Source: Luteibacter sp. SG786 (GTDB lineage Bacteria; Pseudomonadota; Gammaproteobacteria; Xanthomonadales; Rhodanobacteraceae). Taken from it: a stretch of DNA of 64,000 nt. Positions 29,802 through 38,441 of this stretch are shown here, one piece after another. The notes below the pieces were generated by a model that searched no databases, was not told the DNA's origin, and saw only the letters and a list, made by a program, of their open reading frames with translations. The DNA lies in the NCBI RefSeq assembly GCF_011759605.1, contig NZ_JAAOYX010000001.1, positions 1,848,965 to 1,912,964 on the forward strand. Reading direction: 5' to 3'. A program made the position numbers and the translations under genes. Every line of letters starts with the position of its first letter. Within the stretch, counting starts at the first letter, position 1.

Positions 29802-32113
29802 GTGTCCCGCCGAACGAACTTGGCCCGCTCAGCCTTGGAATGGCCTCTGCCGAGGCTGCCAGTCATGCCGACGCCAAGGCTAAGGCCACGGAAGAAGCCG
29901 ACGTCAAAGCGTGGCTGGCCCGCATCGAGGAAGCCCGCAAGTTCGACGAGGGCGCCCGGAAGCAATACGCCATCGACCGCAAGCACGCCAAGCGGCGCCG
30001 CGGGGCCTTTGAGGTAGACGTTCCCATTGCCGGAACCTACGTCGATATCCTGAAGTCGTTCCTTTACGCGCGCGATCCTGATCTCGACGTCATGCCGGCC
30101 GAGTCCACCCAGCCGCCGCCCGAAGACGAACTCATGCGGATGGCGAAGCAGGCTGTACAAGCCGATCCGGCCACGCAGATTCAGGTTCAGCAGGCAGGAC
30201 AGCAGGCGTTCGATTCATCTGCACAGAAGAAGAACGTCATCGTCCAAGCCGTCGCTCCGGCTGCGACCAGGGCGCTTACGGAAGGTGGCGGCCTGCCTAG
30301 CTCGCTCCCGCAACTTCCGGATATCGATCCTGACAGAGATGCTGAGGAAGCATCGCGATCCACCCTTGAGCGGATCATCCAGGCCAAGGTGAAGGAGCTT
30401 AGCGAGCCCTATCAGCAGCGCAGGGATGATGCCAAGCAATTCGGATCGACCCTTGAAATCGTCGTGTCCCGACTGTGGAAGAAAGCGAGGCTGAAGGATC
30501 AGGCCAAACCGCAGGTAGGTTCGGCGCTTACTGTGGGTATCGGTTGGCTCAAGGCATCCTGGCAAGAGCGTACCGGCGAAGACCCTATTGTTCGGTCGCA
30601 GATAAACGACCTTCAGGACAATCTCAAGCGTCTTGCTGCCACACAAGCCGAGCTTGCCGAGGGGGCGCCGAACCCTGACGAACTGAAGGCCGATATTGAG
30701 CGCCAGATTCAGGGCTTGCAGGCGAAGGTTGAGGTGGTCGTGGCTCGCGGCATGGCTATCGACTTCGTGCAGGCCGAGGATATCCAAGTGGCGCCATCCT
30801 GCGGCGTGCTGACGTCATACCGCGATGCGCCTTGGATCGCCCATCGAACGTTCATGGGTAAGGAAGCAGCTAAGGCGGCATTCCCGTACATCGCCGAGAA
30901 GATCAAGAGCGCGACATGCTACGGACAGGTCAAGCCGTCCGACCCGACGAACAGCGATGCGTCTAGTGGCAACAACCCGAACGTATCGGCTACCGAAGCC
31001 GACTCGTACCGTAAGGGTGGGGAAGCCACGGCCAAGATGTCAGAGGCAAACGATGTGTGCGTCTGGGAGGTGTGGGATAAGGACTCCAACACTGTTCTGA
31101 CGCTGGTTGAGGGCGTTCCTTGCTATGCCCGGCCTCCGTACACACCTGACCCTGGCACGTCACGCTTCTACCCGTTCTTCCAGTACGTCATAGGCGAGGT
31201 GGACGGCGAGCGGCACCCGGAATCGCTTATCTGCCGTTCGGCGCCTCTGTTGGATGAGTACGACCGCGTTCGTTCTGGCTACGCCGAACATCGCCGCCGC
31301 ATTCGCCCTAAGACAGCCTTTGATGCGACCAATCTGGCACCGGATGAGGTGGCTAAGATCGAGGGCGCCGGCACGCAGGAGATGGTTGGCCTGAAGCCGC
31401 AGCGTCCAGGCACGCCCATGTCTGACCTCCTGTATCCCGTTGCCTACGCTCAGATCGACCCGGCGCTGTACGACACTGGCGTCATTCGTGCCGAACTGGA
31501 AATGATCTGGGGCATTCAGGAGGCTTTGTCGTCCAGCATCCGCACGGCGAAGACGGCGACCGAAGCCGAGATCCAGCAGACCGGAACCAACGCCCGCACA
31601 GGCTACATGCGCGATGGCTTGGATATGCAGTTCGGTGAACTGGCCGAGTACACGGCTGAGGTGGCGATCCAGAAGCTCAGCCGAGAAGACGCGATTGCCC
31701 TGGCTGGCCCGTGGGCCTTCTGGCCCGAGGGTATGACCATCGACGACCTTGCATCCCTTGTGACGGTCGATATCAAGGCTGGGTCCAGCGGCAAGCCCGA
31801 CACAACCCGCCAGCGTCAGGCGTGGGCGACCGCTATGCCCCTGCTTCAGAACGCCATTGTGCAAGTCGGCCAGCTTCGCGGTTCCTCGCCTACCGACATT
31901 GCCGACTGCATCGAGGAACTGGTTTCCGAGACGCTGGCCCGCACGGGCGACCGGATCGACGCGGCGCGCTTCCTGCCGCCTGCCCCGGATGCTGACGCTA
32001 TGCCTCCGCCGCAACAGCCACCCGCTACGCCTCCCATGGCTGGGCCTCCTGCACCGATGAGCCAGCCACCTACCGACAACGCACCGACTGAGGACATCCC
32101 GAATGCTGCCTGA
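29798..32113 (+). CDS. Portal protein
   Basis: A 771-residue protein forming the head vertex through which DNA is packaged. The region KQYAIDRKHAKRRRGAFEVDVPIAGTYVDILKSFLYARDP, position after terL and size fit the portal of podoviruses. Coiled-coil segments lie at about residues 270-300. A proline-rich C-terminal tail (PPPQQPPATPPMAGPPAPMS) is likely disordered inside the capsid. Overlaps the scaffold gene by 11 bases. Confidence 0.85.
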   Translation: MSVPPNELGPLSLGMASAEAASHADAKAKATEEADVKAWLARIEEARKFDEGARKQYAIDRKHAKRRRGAFEVDVPIAGTYVDILKSFLYARDPDLDVMPAESTQPPPEDELMRMAKQAVQADPATQIQVQQAGQQAFDSSAQKKNVIVQAVAPAATRALTEGGGLPSSLPQLPDIDPDRDAEEASRSTLERIIQAKVKELSEPYQQRRDDAKQFGSTLEIVVSRLWKKARLKDQAKPQVGSALTVGIGWLKASWQERTGEDPIVRSQINDLQDNLKRLAATQAELAEGAPNPDELKADIERQIQGLQAKVEVVVARGMAIDFVQAEDIQVAPSCGVLTSYRDAPWIAHRTFMGKEAAKAAFPYIAEKIKSATCYGQVKPSDPTNSDASSGNNPNVSATEADSYRKGGEATAKMSEANDVCVWEVWDKDSNTVLTLVEGVPCYARPPYTPDPGTSRFYPFFQYVIGEVDGERHPESLICRSAPLLDEYDRVRSGYAEHRRRIRPKTAFDATNLAPDEVAKIEGAGTQEMVGLKPQRPGTPMSDLLYPVAYAQIDPALYDTGVIRAELEMIWGIQEALSSSIRTAKTATEAEIQQTGTNARTGYMRDGLDMQFGELAEYTAEVAIQKLSREDAIALAGPWAFWPEGMTIDDLASLVTVDIKAGSSGKPDTTRQRQAWATAMPLLQNAIVQVGQLRGSSPTDIADCIEELVSETLARTGDRIDAARFLPPAPDADAMPPPQQPPATPPMAGPPAPMSQPPTDNAPTEDIPNAA

Positions 32114-33245
32114 TCAGACCGAAACCACCGAAACTGTCGTGACCGAAACGCCAGTAGCCGAGACTGCACCCGTAGAGGTAACGACTACCGAGACGCCGAA
32201 GGTAGAGACGGCTGTCGATATTGACGCGGAGGCCATTGCTGCGTTCGACAAGGGCATCACCGAATCCGTGGAAGCACCGAAGCCAGTCGAGGCCAAGACG
32301 GCTGCCGACGTTGCCGCGGCAGCAGCTGCGGAGAAGACGGCCGATCCGAAGGCCGCAGCCCCTTCGGCTGCTGGCGGTGCGCCTTTGACCGTCGATCATG
32401 CCAAGAAAGAGGGGGATGCCAAGACTCCGGCGGCCGACCCGGAGACGGATGCGGCTGTTACCGAACTTGGTCTGAAGGGAAAGGCTGAAGCGCGATTCCG
32501 CGAAATGGCTGGCACCATCAAGACCCAGGCGCAGGAGTTGGAGCCGCTTCGTCAGGAGGCTGCGCGTGCCCAGCAGTGGGAGGAAATGGTTCTTGGCACC
32601 AAATCCACCCCGGAACAGTTCGGTAACGCGTTGAGCTATCTCGCCGCGATCAACTCTGGCGAGCCAACGGCGATGAACCAGGCGTTCGATTTCCTGCTTG
32701 GTGAGCTTCAGCTGCTTGGCAAGAACCTTGGACGTGAAGTCCCTGGCTTGGTCGATCCTCTGGCCGATCACCCGGACTTGGCCCAGGAAGTGCAGTTCGG
32801 TGAGATGACCCGAGCCCGCGCGCTGGAACTTGCCCAGGCTCGCACGACGACGACTAGGGTTGCCGAACGTGACACCCGCAGTGCGGCCGAGCAGAAGCAG
32901 CAGAAGGAGTACGACGACGGTATGGAAGCGGTAAAGGGTCTAAGCGAGAAGCTGAAGGCTGAAGACCCAGACTTCATGCGAAAGCTGGAAATCGTGGCTC
33001 CTGTGCTGGATACCATACGTCAGACCACGCCGCCGTCGCAGTGGGTGGCGAAGATCACGGATGTGTACAACCGCATCGTGCTACCGCCTGTCGTGGCAGC
33101 CGCGGCTCCGACTCCCGCTGCCCGTGCACCCATCAGCGCCATGCCTCTCCGGGCCACCGGAGCAGGGCAGACGATGCAGAAGTCGATCAAGGATTTGTCC
33201 GACATAGAGGCTTTTGACGCGGGCCTTGCATCCGTATCCCGTTAA
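32103..33245 (+). CDS. Scaffolding protein
   Basis: A 380-residue acidic, low-complexity N-terminus (TETPVAETAPVEVTTTETPKVET) is followed by helical coiled regions and a short basic C-terminal region (MQKSIKDLSDIEAFDAGLA). This architecture and its place between portal and capsid identify a scaffolding protein that guides procapsid assembly. Confidence 0.8.
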   Translation: MLPDQTETTETVVTETPVAETAPVEVTTTETPKVETAVDIDAEAIAAFDKGITESVEAPKPVEAKTAADVAAAAAAEKTADPKAAAPSAAGGAPLTVDHAKKEGDAKTPAADPETDAAVTELGLKGKAEARFREMAGTIKTQAQELEPLRQEAARAQQWEEMVLGTKSTPEQFGNALSYLAAINSGEPTAMNQAFDFLLGELQLLGKNLGREVPGLVDPLADHPDLAQEVQFGEMTRARALELAQARTTTTRVAERDTRSAAEQKQQKEYDDGMEAVKGLSEKLKAEDPDFMRKLEIVAPVLDTIRQTTPPSQWVAKITDVYNRIVLPPVVAAAAPTPAARAPISAMPLRATGAGQTMQKSIKDLSDIEAFDAGLASVSR

Positions 33246-33266
33246 CCAACCAGAGAGGGAAGCAGA

Positions 33267-33365
33267 ATGAATATGGGCATGAAAGACAAGAAAGACGACA
33301 ACTTCAATCCCGCCAACGCCAAGAGGCGCCGAACTGGCCTGGATAAGGGCTCCACTGACTGCTAG
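33267..33365 (+). CDS. Small basic protein between scaffold and capsid (32 aa)
   Basis: MNMGMKDKKDDNFNPANAKRRRTGLDKGSTDC, preceded by GAGGGAAGCAGA. Highly charged. A good RBS supports translation. Function unknown; could be a minor head component. Confidence 0.5.
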   Translation: MNMGMKDKKDDNFNPANAKRRRTGLDKGSTDC

Positions 33366-33381
33366 GCCTTGACAGTAACTC

Positions 33382-33422
33382 GCGGTGCGGCATGGTCGCA
33401 CGTAGCGGCACAGCCGCACCGC
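33382..33422 (+). promoter_or_regulatory. Long stem-loop upstream of the capsid gene
   Basis: GCGGTGCGGC and GCCGCACCGC, a perfect 10-bp inverted repeat around a 21-nt loop, with no U-run. The 166-base gap from 33366 to 33531 otherwise holds no gene. A TTGACA occurs at 33369, but no -10 fits. Possibly an RNA-processing or stability element for capsid mRNA. Confidence 0.5.
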
Positions 33423-33531
33423 GAAGCTGAAAGCCGGAGTCGCGCCCGGTAGCGCTGAATGAGAGTCGCGCCCTCGAACGCGGAGAGAACAGGCCAAAGG
33501 GCCTCCTTTCCTTCTTCGAGGATTTACTCAC

Positions 33532-34584
33532 ATGCCCGTCAACGCAGCGCAGCTTGCCGCAGGCGCGAACTACCAGATGCAGTCGTATGCGGCAAACGAC
33601 CCCATCGATCAGGTCAATACCGACAAGCCGTTCATGAAGTGGCTTCTTGCCAACAAGCAAGAAGTTGTCTTCGGCAACGGCGTGTTCAACGAAAAGGTTC
33701 GGATCAGCAACGACTCGAACTACCAGAACTACAGCGGCGACGATCAAGTCACCTACAACCGAAAGGATGTGGTGCGCCAGGCGCCGTTCCAGCACTACGA
33801 GGCCCATGATGGCTTCGGGCTCAACGAAACGGAACTTGCCAATAACGGCATCATCCTCACGGATGACCGCGAGGCGGTACCGACCGACGCCGAAAAGATT
33901 CAGATTGTCAACCTCATCAAGACCAACCGTGCCGCACTCAAGGATGGTTTTCAGGAGAATTGGGACTTGGAAGTCCACCGCGACGGCTCGCAGTCGTCCA
34001 AGGCGGTTCCCGGCCTCGATCTGCTCGTCAGCACCACGCCGGCCGTGGGCACCATTGGCGGCATCGACGCGTCAACCTCTCTGTACTGGCGCAACAACGC
34101 CGATCTGAACATTTCCACCAGCACCGAGGGAAACCTCACGGCGGAGATGGAAAAGATGTGGCGTGCCTGCACGACCTACGGCGGCATGATTCCCGACTTC
34201 ATCGTCTGCGGCGCGGCGTTCTACGACGCCTACCGTAAGGATGCCAACCAGCAGACGAACCGCCAGATCGTCGTCACTGGCCGATCCGGTGTGGACGCGG
34301 ATGCTTCCACCGACAACGTGTACTTCAAGGGCCGCTTGGTGGTCTGGGACCCGACGTTTGAGAAGCTGGACGCGATCCTGGGCGCGATCACCTACCCTTG
34401 GACGAAGCGCTGCTACTTCCTGAACTCCAAGACGCTGAAGCTGCGTCCGTTCAAGGGACGCTGGATGATCGACCGCACCCCGGCCCGTATGTACGACCGG
34501 TACACGCATTACTTCGGCGTGACGGCTGACTACGGCCTGACCATCAACAAGCGCAACGCCAACGCGGTGCTGTCCATCGCCTAA
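33532..34584 (+). CDS. Major capsid protein
   Basis: A 350-residue protein that begins MPVNAAQLAAGANYQMQSYAANDPIDQVNTDKPFMKWLL. It continues with KAVPGLDLLVSTTP, SLYWRN and the C-terminal YFGVTADYGLTINKRNANAVL. Position after scaffold, length and pattern match HK97-fold capsids of phages with this gene order. Flanked by stem-loops that may protect or isolate its mRNA. Confidence 0.85.
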   Translation: MPVNAAQLAAGANYQMQSYAANDPIDQVNTDKPFMKWLLANKQEVVFGNGVFNEKVRISNDSNYQNYSGDDQVTYNRKDVVRQAPFQHYEAHDGFGLNETELANNGIILTDDREAVPTDAEKIQIVNLIKTNRAALKDGFQENWDLEVHRDGSQSSKAVPGLDLLVSTTPAVGTIGGIDASTSLYWRNNADLNISTSTEGNLTAEMEKMWRACTTYGGMIPDFIVCGAAFYDAYRKDANQQTNRQIVVTGRSGVDADASTDNVYFKGRLVVWDPTFEKLDAILGAITYPWTKRCYFLNSKTLKLRPFKGRWMIDRTPARMYDRYTHYFGVTADYGLTINKRNANAVLSIA

Positions 34585-34591
34585 CCGACAT

Positions 34592-34615
34592 GGCGCCCTG
34601 CTCAGGTAGGGCGCC
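34592..34615 (+). promoter_or_regulatory. Stem-loop after the capsid gene
   Basis: GGCGCCCT-GCTCAGGT-AGGGCGCC, a perfect 8-bp stem without a U-run, directly before the RBS of the next gene. Confidence 0.55.
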
Positions 34616-34626
34616 AGGAGACTGAT

Positions 34627-34971
34627 ATGGGAACTATGACGCTTCCTCTCGCAACGGCCCTCGACATCACCGCGACTGGCATTGGTGCGGGAATCCGTTG
34701 CAATAAGACGCCGTTCCTCGGCGGCCAGGGCCGCAATGCCCTGCTCATCAACAATGCCGCCGTTGGCGGCTCCGGTGTGGTGAAGATTCAGGGTAATCCC
34801 TCGAACTCGGCGACTGCCCCGGCTAGCGGCGATTCCGGTTGGACTGACATCGTGTCTCTGACGGCTACCTCTCCATTGGAGCAGGAGATCGTTCTTCCGA
34901 ACTGGATTCGCGTGAACGTGACTACCCTTGGCACGGGCACCGTGACCATCATGTTGGAGGGAGTGCAGTAA
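34627..34971 (+). CDS. Probable head decoration / structural protein (114 aa)
   Basis: MGTMTLPLATALDITATGIGAG... with WTDIVSLTATSPLEQEIVLPNWIRVNVTTLGTGTVTIMLEGVQ, a beta-rich small protein directly after capsid. It resembles decoration or head-fibre domains by size and place. No firm family. Confidence 0.55.
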   Translation: MGTMTLPLATALDITATGIGAGIRCNKTPFLGGQGRNALLINNAAVGGSGVVKIQGNPSNSATAPASGDSGWTDIVSLTATSPLEQEIVLPNWIRVNVTTLGTGTVTIMLEGVQ

Positions 34972-35390
34972 TGGCTACCGAAACCACCAGCCAGGCCTCG
35001 GCCGATCAGGAAGAAGTGGTCGCCCTGACGCAGCTGACGGTGATCATCGACCGCGGCGCGGACATCAAGCTTCCGACGACCATCTACGAGTACGAGCTTC
35101 CCATCCTTCAGGCCATCTATGGCGAGGATCTGGTGGCAGTCGTGGACGAGGACGACGTGGAAGTTCCGGCTTTCACGGCCAATGAAGCCCATGATGCCCT
35201 TCGCCGGAAGTACGCTCAGAACATCGATGCTGTGCTCTCGGTATTCCCGCGCCCGTCCGCTTTAGCCAAGTCCAGCGGCTTGGATGTGGAAGAAGACGCC
35301 AGCAAGGGCAAGCTTCAGCAGTCCGCCGTGATGGACCACAAGAAGGCGACGAAGAAGACCGCCGCCAAAAAGACCGCCGCGAGCAAGTAA
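34971..35390 (+). CDS. Hypothetical head-region protein with Lys/Ala tail (139 aa)
   Basis: A globular part with VVALTQLTVIIDRGADIKLPTTIYEYELPILQAIYG, then a highly basic C-terminus (KKATKKTAAKKTAASK). TAATG junction with the preceding gene. The basic tail could contact DNA. Function unknown. Confidence 0.6.
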   Translation: MATETTSQASADQEEVVALTQLTVIIDRGADIKLPTTIYEYELPILQAIYGEDLVAVVDEDDVEVPAFTANEAHDALRRKYAQNIDAVLSVFPRPSALAKSSGLDVEEDASKGKLQQSAVMDHKKATKKTAAKKTAASK

Positions 35391-35406
35391 GCGGCTGGGC
35401 AAAAGG

Positions 35407-35431
35407 CGCCCCGGTGCAACGCCGGGGCGTT
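35407..35431 (+). terminator. Hairpin between head and tail gene blocks
   Basis: CGCCCCGG-TGCAACG-CCGGGGCG followed by TTCCCT. The U-run is poor, so attenuation or RNA stability is as likely as termination. Confidence 0.5.
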
Positions 35432-35449
35432 CCCTCATCAGGAGTCGTC

Positions 35450-36178
35450 ATGGCCGACACAATCGAACTGAACTGCGACTGTGACGACGACTACCCGTCC
35501 GAGACGCTACAGGACATCCGCAACTTCTTGATGATCCGACTTGGGTTTGCCGCCATGCTGGCAAGCCCACCTCCGGGCATGACGGAACTTCTTAACTCCT
35601 TTGCGATCAGCGCGCAGAACCAGCTTTACCACCGGTATTCGGCACTTCGCACTCGGCGCTGGTTCACCTGGAACCTTGCTGCGGGCGTGCGGTTCTACGA
35701 TTTCGACGCCAACAACGATACGTGCACGCGCAAGCTGGACCCGCGAAAGGTCGTGTGGGTTGGGGTGTCACAGGGCGATGACGTCTGGCGTCCGCTTATC
35801 CAAGGCATTGCGCCAGAGTCGTACTCAAGCCGCATCCAGAGCATTCCGGATCACTACGAAATTCGGCAATGCATCGAGATATGGCCGGCTCCCTCTGACG
35901 ACACGTGGCGGCTACGTGTAAAGGGCGACTTTGGGCTCGATCCCTTTGCCGCCAACACCGATAAGACGACCATAGATCCGGAGGCCGTCAAGCTTCACGC
36001 GCTGGCCTATGCCAAGGTGCACTACGGGCAGCCAGACGCAGCCAATTATGCGACGGCTCTAACGACCTACTTGGGCGATCTGACGGCCGAGGCGCATGGG
36101 ACGCGTCGCTATATCCCGGGAGCTGTCGAGATTCCGAATGCGGTCCCGCCGAAGCTGATCGGAGGTTATCAGCCGTGA
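35450..36178 (+). CDS. Tail adaptor / tail tubular A-like protein
   Basis: A 242-residue protein starting MADTIELNCDCDDD with AGGAG upstream. SETLQDIRNFLMIRLGFAAM, AISAQNQLYHRYSALRTRRWFTWNL and LHALAYAKVHYGQPDAANY fit the helical head-to-tail adaptor (T7 gp11-like) of podoviruses. Located between the head genes and the nozzle-like genes. Confidence 0.65.
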   Translation: MADTIELNCDCDDDYPSETLQDIRNFLMIRLGFAAMLASPPPGMTELLNSFAISAQNQLYHRYSALRTRRWFTWNLAAGVRFYDFDANNDTCTRKLDPRKVVWVGVSQGDDVWRPLIQGIAPESYSSRIQSIPDHYEIRQCIEIWPAPSDDTWRLRVKGDFGLDPFAANTDKTTIDPEAVKLHALAYAKVHYGQPDAANYATALTTYLGDLTAEAHGTRRYIPGAVEIPNAVPPKLIGGYQP

Positions 36179-36936
36179 GCCAGCGGCAGGTAACGCTTTC
36201 GGCAGTCAAGGCGGGCATGACGCGACTCCGCGACAAGGGCGGGGCGTCTCCCGAATCGCTCTACGAACTGACCAATGGCTATGTCGATGCATCGCGGTCA
36301 CCGACGAGCCGGCCAGGCACAAGCTTGGACTTCACGCTCCCCGCAGGTACGAAGGGCCTTTGTGCCTTTCAGGGCAAGCTCCATGTGTTCGCCACAACTA
36401 GGATCGTGCCGAGTAATCCCAAGTACGTGGTCAACATCTTGAAGCACCCAGATGTGTCATTCACTGGCGGCATCAAGAAAATCCACTTTGCCAAGCCGTT
36501 CTTGGGTTACCTATACGTAGTGGCTGAGTTCGACGACGCCAGTGTCTGGCATTACTGGCTACAGGCGCCACCGATCTGGCAGCCGAACACCATCTATGGA
36601 CTTGGGCAGCTTGTCAGGCCATCCACCGAGAACGGTTTCTACTACCGCTCAAACAGCGCGAGTAAGGCACCCGTATGGACGGCGAACACGCCTAAGCAGC
36701 TTGGCGATGTCGTTCAGCCCACGACAGCTAACGGCTGGGAGTATGTGGTTACCGAGGTAACCGGAACACCGACCACTGGCTCTACGGAGCCATCTTGGCC
36801 GACGCAGGAGGGCGCTCAGGTCTTCGAGGGGACCGATAGCACCACCGTGCCATCGGACGAACTATCTGGCGGCTCTGGCTCGGGCGCGAATAGCCCTGAC
36901 CAGTCGGTGAAGGACCGCTATGGGGATGGTGTCTAG
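36175..36936 (+). CDS. Tail nozzle-like protein, N-terminal part
   Basis: A 253-residue protein. The N-terminus VKAGMTRLRDKGGASPESLYELTNGYVDASRSPTSRPG and GLCAFQGKLHVFA are typical of podoviral nozzle (tail tubular B-like) starts. The second half holds repeats of the form W.ANTPKQLGDVVQPT and STEPSWP. GTG start by overlap. It ends in a TAG 2 bases before the next ATG, in another frame. The next product looks like the continuation of the same propeller. Confidence 0.6.
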   Translation: MSQRQVTLSAVKAGMTRLRDKGGASPESLYELTNGYVDASRSPTSRPGTSLDFTLPAGTKGLCAFQGKLHVFATTRIVPSNPKYVVNILKHPDVSFTGGIKKIHFAKPFLGYLYVVAEFDDASVWHYWLQAPPIWQPNTIYGLGQLVRPSTENGFYYRSNSASKAPVWTANTPKQLGDVVQPTTANGWEYVVTEVTGTPTTGSTEPSWPTQEGAQVFEGTDSTTVPSDELSGGSGSGANSPDQSVKDRYGDGV

Positions 36937-36938
36937 CC

Positions 36939-38441
36939 ATGGCGGATAAGTGGGTAGCCGGAAAAACCTACGTTCCCGGCGCACTGGTTCGTCCAGTCAC
37001 GCAGCCGAACGTTGCCAGCGGCCAGCCGACGAACCCATCGTTCGAGAATGGCGCGACCGGGTGGTCGCTTCCGAGCGGGTATTCCGTTACGACTGGTGCC
37101 CACTATGAAGGCTCCCATGCGCTTCAATACGATGGGTCTGGTCAAGCCAGTGCTGCCAGTACTGACAAGCGGCCCGTAACGCCAGGACAGAGCATCACCG
37201 CTAGTTGCATGGTGCAGCAAGGCGCTTCATCGTCCGGTAAGGCTGGTGGTGCCGTCCTTCTCCTTTGGTACGACGCGGCGAATAACCTCGTTTCCTATAA
37301 GTCTGGCAACGAGATCAACAAGGGCAGCGGTGGTTCCTGGCAGAAGTCCAGTGTGACGGACGTGGCTCCCGCCAATGCTGCCTTCGTTGCGGTAGGTATT
37401 TCGTGTGCGAAGAACAGCGGCTATTCCATGTGGGTCGATGCCGTCTCATGGGATTACAACTACTTCGTACCTTCGGCCGGTCTCGTGTACAAGGCGGTTC
37501 AGGCTGCCCCGGGAAAGAGCGGCGCCACTGAACCGGCATGGCCGCCTGTCCTTGGACAGCAGGTCATCGACAACGAGGTTATCTGGGAGGCCGTATCCGC
37601 CTCGCAGATCGTCTGGACGGCACGTCCTGTCAACAAGAGCGGGGCTACTGAGCCGGTGTGGCCTACCGCCACGGGCGGAACGGTCCATGACGGCACTATC
37701 GATTGGGAAGCCACTACGCCGCGGATCACCGATCCGAATTGTCCACAGACCAAGATTGTAGCTATCGCCGCAAGCAAGGTCTATGCGGGCGATGACGACA
37801 TCATTCGCTACAGCGCCACGGTCAATCCTCTGGATTGGTCAACGACGGATGACGCCGGCTATCTGCCCTATGGCTTGCAGAACTACGGGGCTAACCCCGT
37901 CCAGGCGATGGGCCTGTATCGGTCGAATCTCGTCGCCTTCAATGCCGAAGGCTTCCAGATGTGGCAGGTGGATGAAGATCCGGCCTCGATTGCGCTACTT
38001 GATGCGCTCCCGGTGGGATCGACACAGCATCTTGCGCTTTCTCCGGTATCCAACGACTTGTTCTTCCTTTCATCGCAAGGCGTCAGGTCGATGGGCATCG
38101 CCGCGGGCTCGATGAACCTCAAGGCTGGCGATGTAGGTATTCCCATTGACCAGCTTGTTCAGGAGGCTATCAATGCAGGCATGGTTATCCCTCTGGCGAC
38201 GTATGTTCCTAGCCTGGGGCAGTACTGGCTCGCCTTCTCGAACTACAACCCAGACAACCTCTTGCTGCGCCTTACCGGCACCTTGGCGAAGGGGCAGATC
38301 GGCACCCCGTATTCCTCTGGCCTGACGGCCCTTGGCGGTACGGCGCCGTATGTGCTCTGGGAGATCACCGAGGGAACACTCCCTAACGGGCTGGCGATCA
38401 ACCCGGCCACGGGCCTCATTACCGGAACGCCGACGTCATGA
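36939..38441 (+). CDS. Tail nozzle-like protein, propeller part with Ig-like end
   Basis: A 500-residue protein beginning MADKWVAGKTYVPGALVRPV, with repeated GATEPAWPP/GATEPVWPT modules. The propeller stretch is YAGDDDIIRYSATVNPLDWSTTDDAGYLPYG...NLVAFNAEGFQMWQVDEDPA. The last 60 residues start an Ig-like (He_PIG-type) domain: APYVLWEITEGTLPNGLAIN then TGLITGTPTS, and stop abruptly there. The stop overlaps the next ATG (ATGA). Confidence 0.65.
   Translation: MADKWVAGKTYVPGALVRPVTQPNVASGQPTNPSFENGATGWSLPSGYSVTTGAHYEGSHALQYDGSGQASAASTDKRPVTPGQSITASCMVQQGASSSGKAGGAVLLLWYDAANNLVSYKSGNEINKGSGGSWQKSSVTDVAPANAAFVAVGISCAKNSGYSMWVDAVSWDYNYFVPSAGLVYKAVQAAPGKSGATEPAWPPVLGQQVIDNEVIWEAVSASQIVWTARPVNKSGATEPVWPTATGGTVHDGTIDWEATTPRITDPNCPQTKIVAIAASKVYAGDDDIIRYSATVNPLDWSTTDDAGYLPYGLQNYGANPVQAMGLYRSNLVAFNAEGFQMWQVDEDPASIALLDALPVGSTQHLALSPVSNDLFFLSSQGVRSMGIAAGSMNLKAGDVGIPIDQLVQEAINAGMVIPLATYVPSLGQYWLAFSNYNPDNLLLRLTGTLAKGQIGTPYSSGLTALGGTAPYVLWEITEGTLPNGLAINPATGLITGTPTS

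Noticed and set aside
33369..33397. Perfect TTGACA before the capsid gene as a promoter
   Set aside because: No acceptable -10 hexamer at 16-18 bp; it overlaps the stem-loop instead.
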